Source of the DNA: an uncultured Bacilli bacterium
GTDB taxonomy: Bacteria; Bacillota_I; Bacilli_A; RF39; UBA660
Direction of reading: 5' to 3'
DNA length: 15,030 nt
Assembly: GCA_904502155.1 (NCBI GenBank)
Contig: CAJGDV010000019.1
Location: forward strand, 1-15,030
Shown: piece by piece, positions 14,173 to 15,030 of the stretch
How the letters are laid out: the number at the start of each line of letters is the position of its first letter
Numbering within the stretch: the first letter of the stretch is position 1
The notes under the pieces: model-generated
What the model saw: the letters and a program-made list of their open reading frames with translations, nothing else
Told to the model about the DNA's origin: nothing
Databases searched by the model: none
Translations under genes and position numbers: made by a program

Positions 14173-14200
14173 TTGACACATACAAAATATGTGATAAAAT
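14173..14200 (+). promoter_or_regulatory. SigA-type promoter of rpoE
   Basis: TTGACA (14173-14178), 16 bases, then TAAAAT (14195-14200) with an extended TGn (14192-14194). This is one of the best promoters in the window and implies strong constitutive transcription of the delta subunit gene. The Shine-Dalgarno AGGAGG is at 14217-14222. Confidence 0.85.
14177..14193. repeat. Inverted repeat between the -35 and -10 of the rpoE promoter
   Basis: CACATA (14177-14182) and TATGTG (14188-14193) are perfect 6-base inverted arms separated by CAAAA. They fill the spacer between the promoter boxes, where a dimeric repressor would block RNA polymerase. It could also be chance in AT-rich DNA. Confidence 0.4.
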
Positions 14201-14228
14201 TAATTCGTACATAAGTAGGAGGAACTTT

Positions 14229-14672
14229 ATGAAAATAGATAATTTAACAAAAGCAGAACTTGAATCTTTTTCTGATTGCGATCTTACTGCTTTATTATTA
14301 AAAGAAAATAAAAAACCTATGAATACTGCTGTAATCTTCAAGAAAATATGTGAATTACTTGGATATTCAGATAATGAATATATGGATAAAATTGGTGATT
14401 TTTATACATCATTAGCTACTGACAAAAGATTTGTACTACTTGATAGTGCTGAATGGGACTTAAGAGATAATCATTCAATTAAAATTGACATTGATGATGA
14501 AGAAGAGGAAGAAGAAGTAGACGAAGAAGAATTAGATGAAGAAATTTCTGAAGAAGAAAATGAAGATGATATTGAAGATTCTTTAGATAATGATGAACTT
14601 GATGTAGATGATATTGATGATGATTTGGATGATTTCCAAATTGTAGATGATGAAGAAGAAATGGATATGTAA
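14229..14672 (+). CDS. rpoE: DNA-directed RNA polymerase delta subunit
   Basis: The delta subunit of Firmicutes RNA polymerase helps it recycle and respond to initiating nucleotide levels. The N-terminal HARE-HTH domain spans about 1-80, with TALLLKENKKPMNTAVIFKKI and FYTSLATDKRFVLLDSAEWDLRD as landmarks. The rest (about 87-147) is almost all Asp and Glu, as in the family, and is disordered. In DNA this gives a long purine-rich GAA/GAT repeat at about 14495-14665. AGGAGG upstream and the promoter at 14173 support the start. The stop is inside a terminator hairpin. Confidence 0.97.
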   Translation: MKIDNLTKAELESFSDCDLTALLLKENKKPMNTAVIFKKICELLGYSDNEYMDKIGDFYTSLATDKRFVLLDSAEWDLRDNHSIKIDIDDEEEEEEVDEEELDEEISEEENEDDIEDSLDNDELDVDDIDDDLDDFQIVDDEEEMDM

Positions 14673-14686
14673 TATCCATTTTTTTT
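14659..14686 (+). terminator. Rho-independent terminator overlapping the rpoE stop codon
   Basis: AAATGGATAT (14659-14668) pairs with ATATCCATTT (14672-14681) around GTA, and Ts extend to 14686. The 5' arm encodes the last residues of the delta subunit and the TAA stop is in the loop and 3' arm. Confidence 0.9.
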
Positions 14687-14737
14687 GTTTAGCACACAAA
14701 TATTCATAATGCATATATTATCTTGGGAGGATTAAAT

Positions 14738-15030
14738 ATGAATAATTATAGAGATTATTATAATTATGCTAATAATAATTATAATTTACCATTATATAAT
14801 CAAGATAAGAGTTATCATAAACTTTATGAACCTTATCAAGGTTTAATTAGAGGAAATATGTTCCCTGATTTATATAATACATATAAAGTTAGTGCACCTA
14901 TTGAAATTTTGCCTGAAAATGAGCAAGCAAGATTATTAACAAGTATAGATTCATTAGAATTTGCCTTAATTGATTTATCACTTTATTTAGATATTTATCC
15001 AGATAATGAATATATGCTAAAACAATTTAA
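14738..15030 (+). CDS. Spore coat protein, CotJA-like and CotJB-like fusion (3' end missing)
   Basis: The frame from ATG 14738 is open to the window end (97 codons), so the gene is partial. GGGAGG at 14725-14730 gives a strong start. The N-terminus is rich in Asn and Tyr (about 1-30). EPYQGLIRGNMFPDLYNTYK (about 31-50) resembles the CotJA segment with a turn and a Y-x-x-x-L pattern. Residues about 65-97 (ARLLTSIDSLEFALIDLSL, then YLDIYPDNEYMLKQF) match the start of CotJB, in which an L-x-x-I-x-x-x-x-F-A-L-x-x-L helix is followed by YLD-x-x-P and a helix with K-QF. In B. subtilis cotJA, cotJB and cotJC are separate genes of one operon. The fusion reading is inferred from order and spacing and should be tested by the missing 3' part. 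Confidence 0.82.
   Translation, partial: MNNYRDYYNYANNNYNLPLYNQDKSYHKLYEPYQGLIRGNMFPDLYNTYKVSAPIEILPENEQARLLTSIDSLEFALIDLSLYLDIYPDNEYMLKQF

Noticed and set aside
14150..14341. Minus-strand frame over the rpoE promoter and start
   Set aside because: Overlaps a strong promoter and the conserved HARE-HTH coding region; no Shine-Dalgarno.
14495..14665. GAA/GAT repeat tract as a microsatellite or regulatory repeat
   Set aside because: It is fully explained as codons of the acidic tail of the delta subunit.
14471..14707. Serine-rich minus-strand open frames (also 14479-14679)
   Set aside because: They are mirror images of the GAA/GAT repeats encoding the acidic tail of the delta subunit; no ribosome binding site or family match.
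14712..14720. CATATATTA before the cotJ-like gene as a SigK-type -10 (CATAnnnTA)
   Set aside because: The pattern fits, but a -35 AC element lies at a spacing of about 15 rather than 16-17 and the AT-rich context makes chance matches likely.

Overview
The window is strongly AT-rich, densely packed, and comes from a spore-forming, low-GC Firmicute. Sporulation genes (yabG, yabP, yabQ, gerQ, a cotJ-type coat gene) sit beside Bacilli-type genes (rpoE delta subunit, veg, a DUF1934 protein). PduL and a 2-hydroxyacyl-CoA dehydratase-type activase suggest an anaerobe. A complete RF2 gene with its UGA frameshift site, and UGA used as a real stop in several genes, show that the standard bacterial code is used rather than the Mycoplasma code. 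The best overall guess, made from gene content and not from a search, is an uncultured gut member of the Bacilli related to the RF39/Erysipelotrichia-like lineages that lie near the root of the Mollicutes.

Layout. 1-1413: the 3' end of a dehydratase-family gene, overlapping its ATP-dependent iron-sulfur activase. 1418-3507: topA with its own strong promoter and a terminator that begins inside the gene. 3509-7459: a probable operon of prfB (programmed +1 frameshift), ftsE, ftsX, an unknown membrane-anchored protein and 5-formyltetrahydrofolate cyclo-ligase. 7460-9864: yabG, veg, spoVG, yabP, yabQ, divIC, in the same order as in the Bacillus subtilis chromosome but without the many genes that separate them there. 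9863-10804 (minus strand): a LemA-family gene behind gerQ. 10851-11683: pduL overlapping a small DUF1450 protein. 11685-13628 (minus strand): a class A penicillin-binding protein. 13707-14686: a DUF1934 gene and rpoE. 14738 to the end: a fused CotJA/CotJB-like coat protein, cut by the window edge.

How it fits together. Three themes run through the window: cell envelope and division (FtsEX, DivIC, a class A PBP), sporulation (coat protease YabG, cortex and coat assembly YabP/YabQ, GerQ, CotJ), and core information processing (TopA, RF2, RNA polymerase delta). Control appears simple: SigA-type promoters, many with an extended TGn -10, and short hairpin terminators. At several genes the stop codon lies inside the terminator hairpin. 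Sporulation-type promoter candidates overlap the terminators just upstream of yabG and yabP.

The most unusual points are the veg gene, which has a perfect Shine-Dalgarno but only an ATA at the start position; a DivIC with an extra C-terminal membrane segment; an uncharacterised extracytoplasmic protein translationally coupled to FtsX; and an atypical GGQ neighbourhood in RF2. No CRISPR array, insertion sequence, tRNA, rRNA or phage gene was seen, and no gene-free stretch exceeds about 110 bases.
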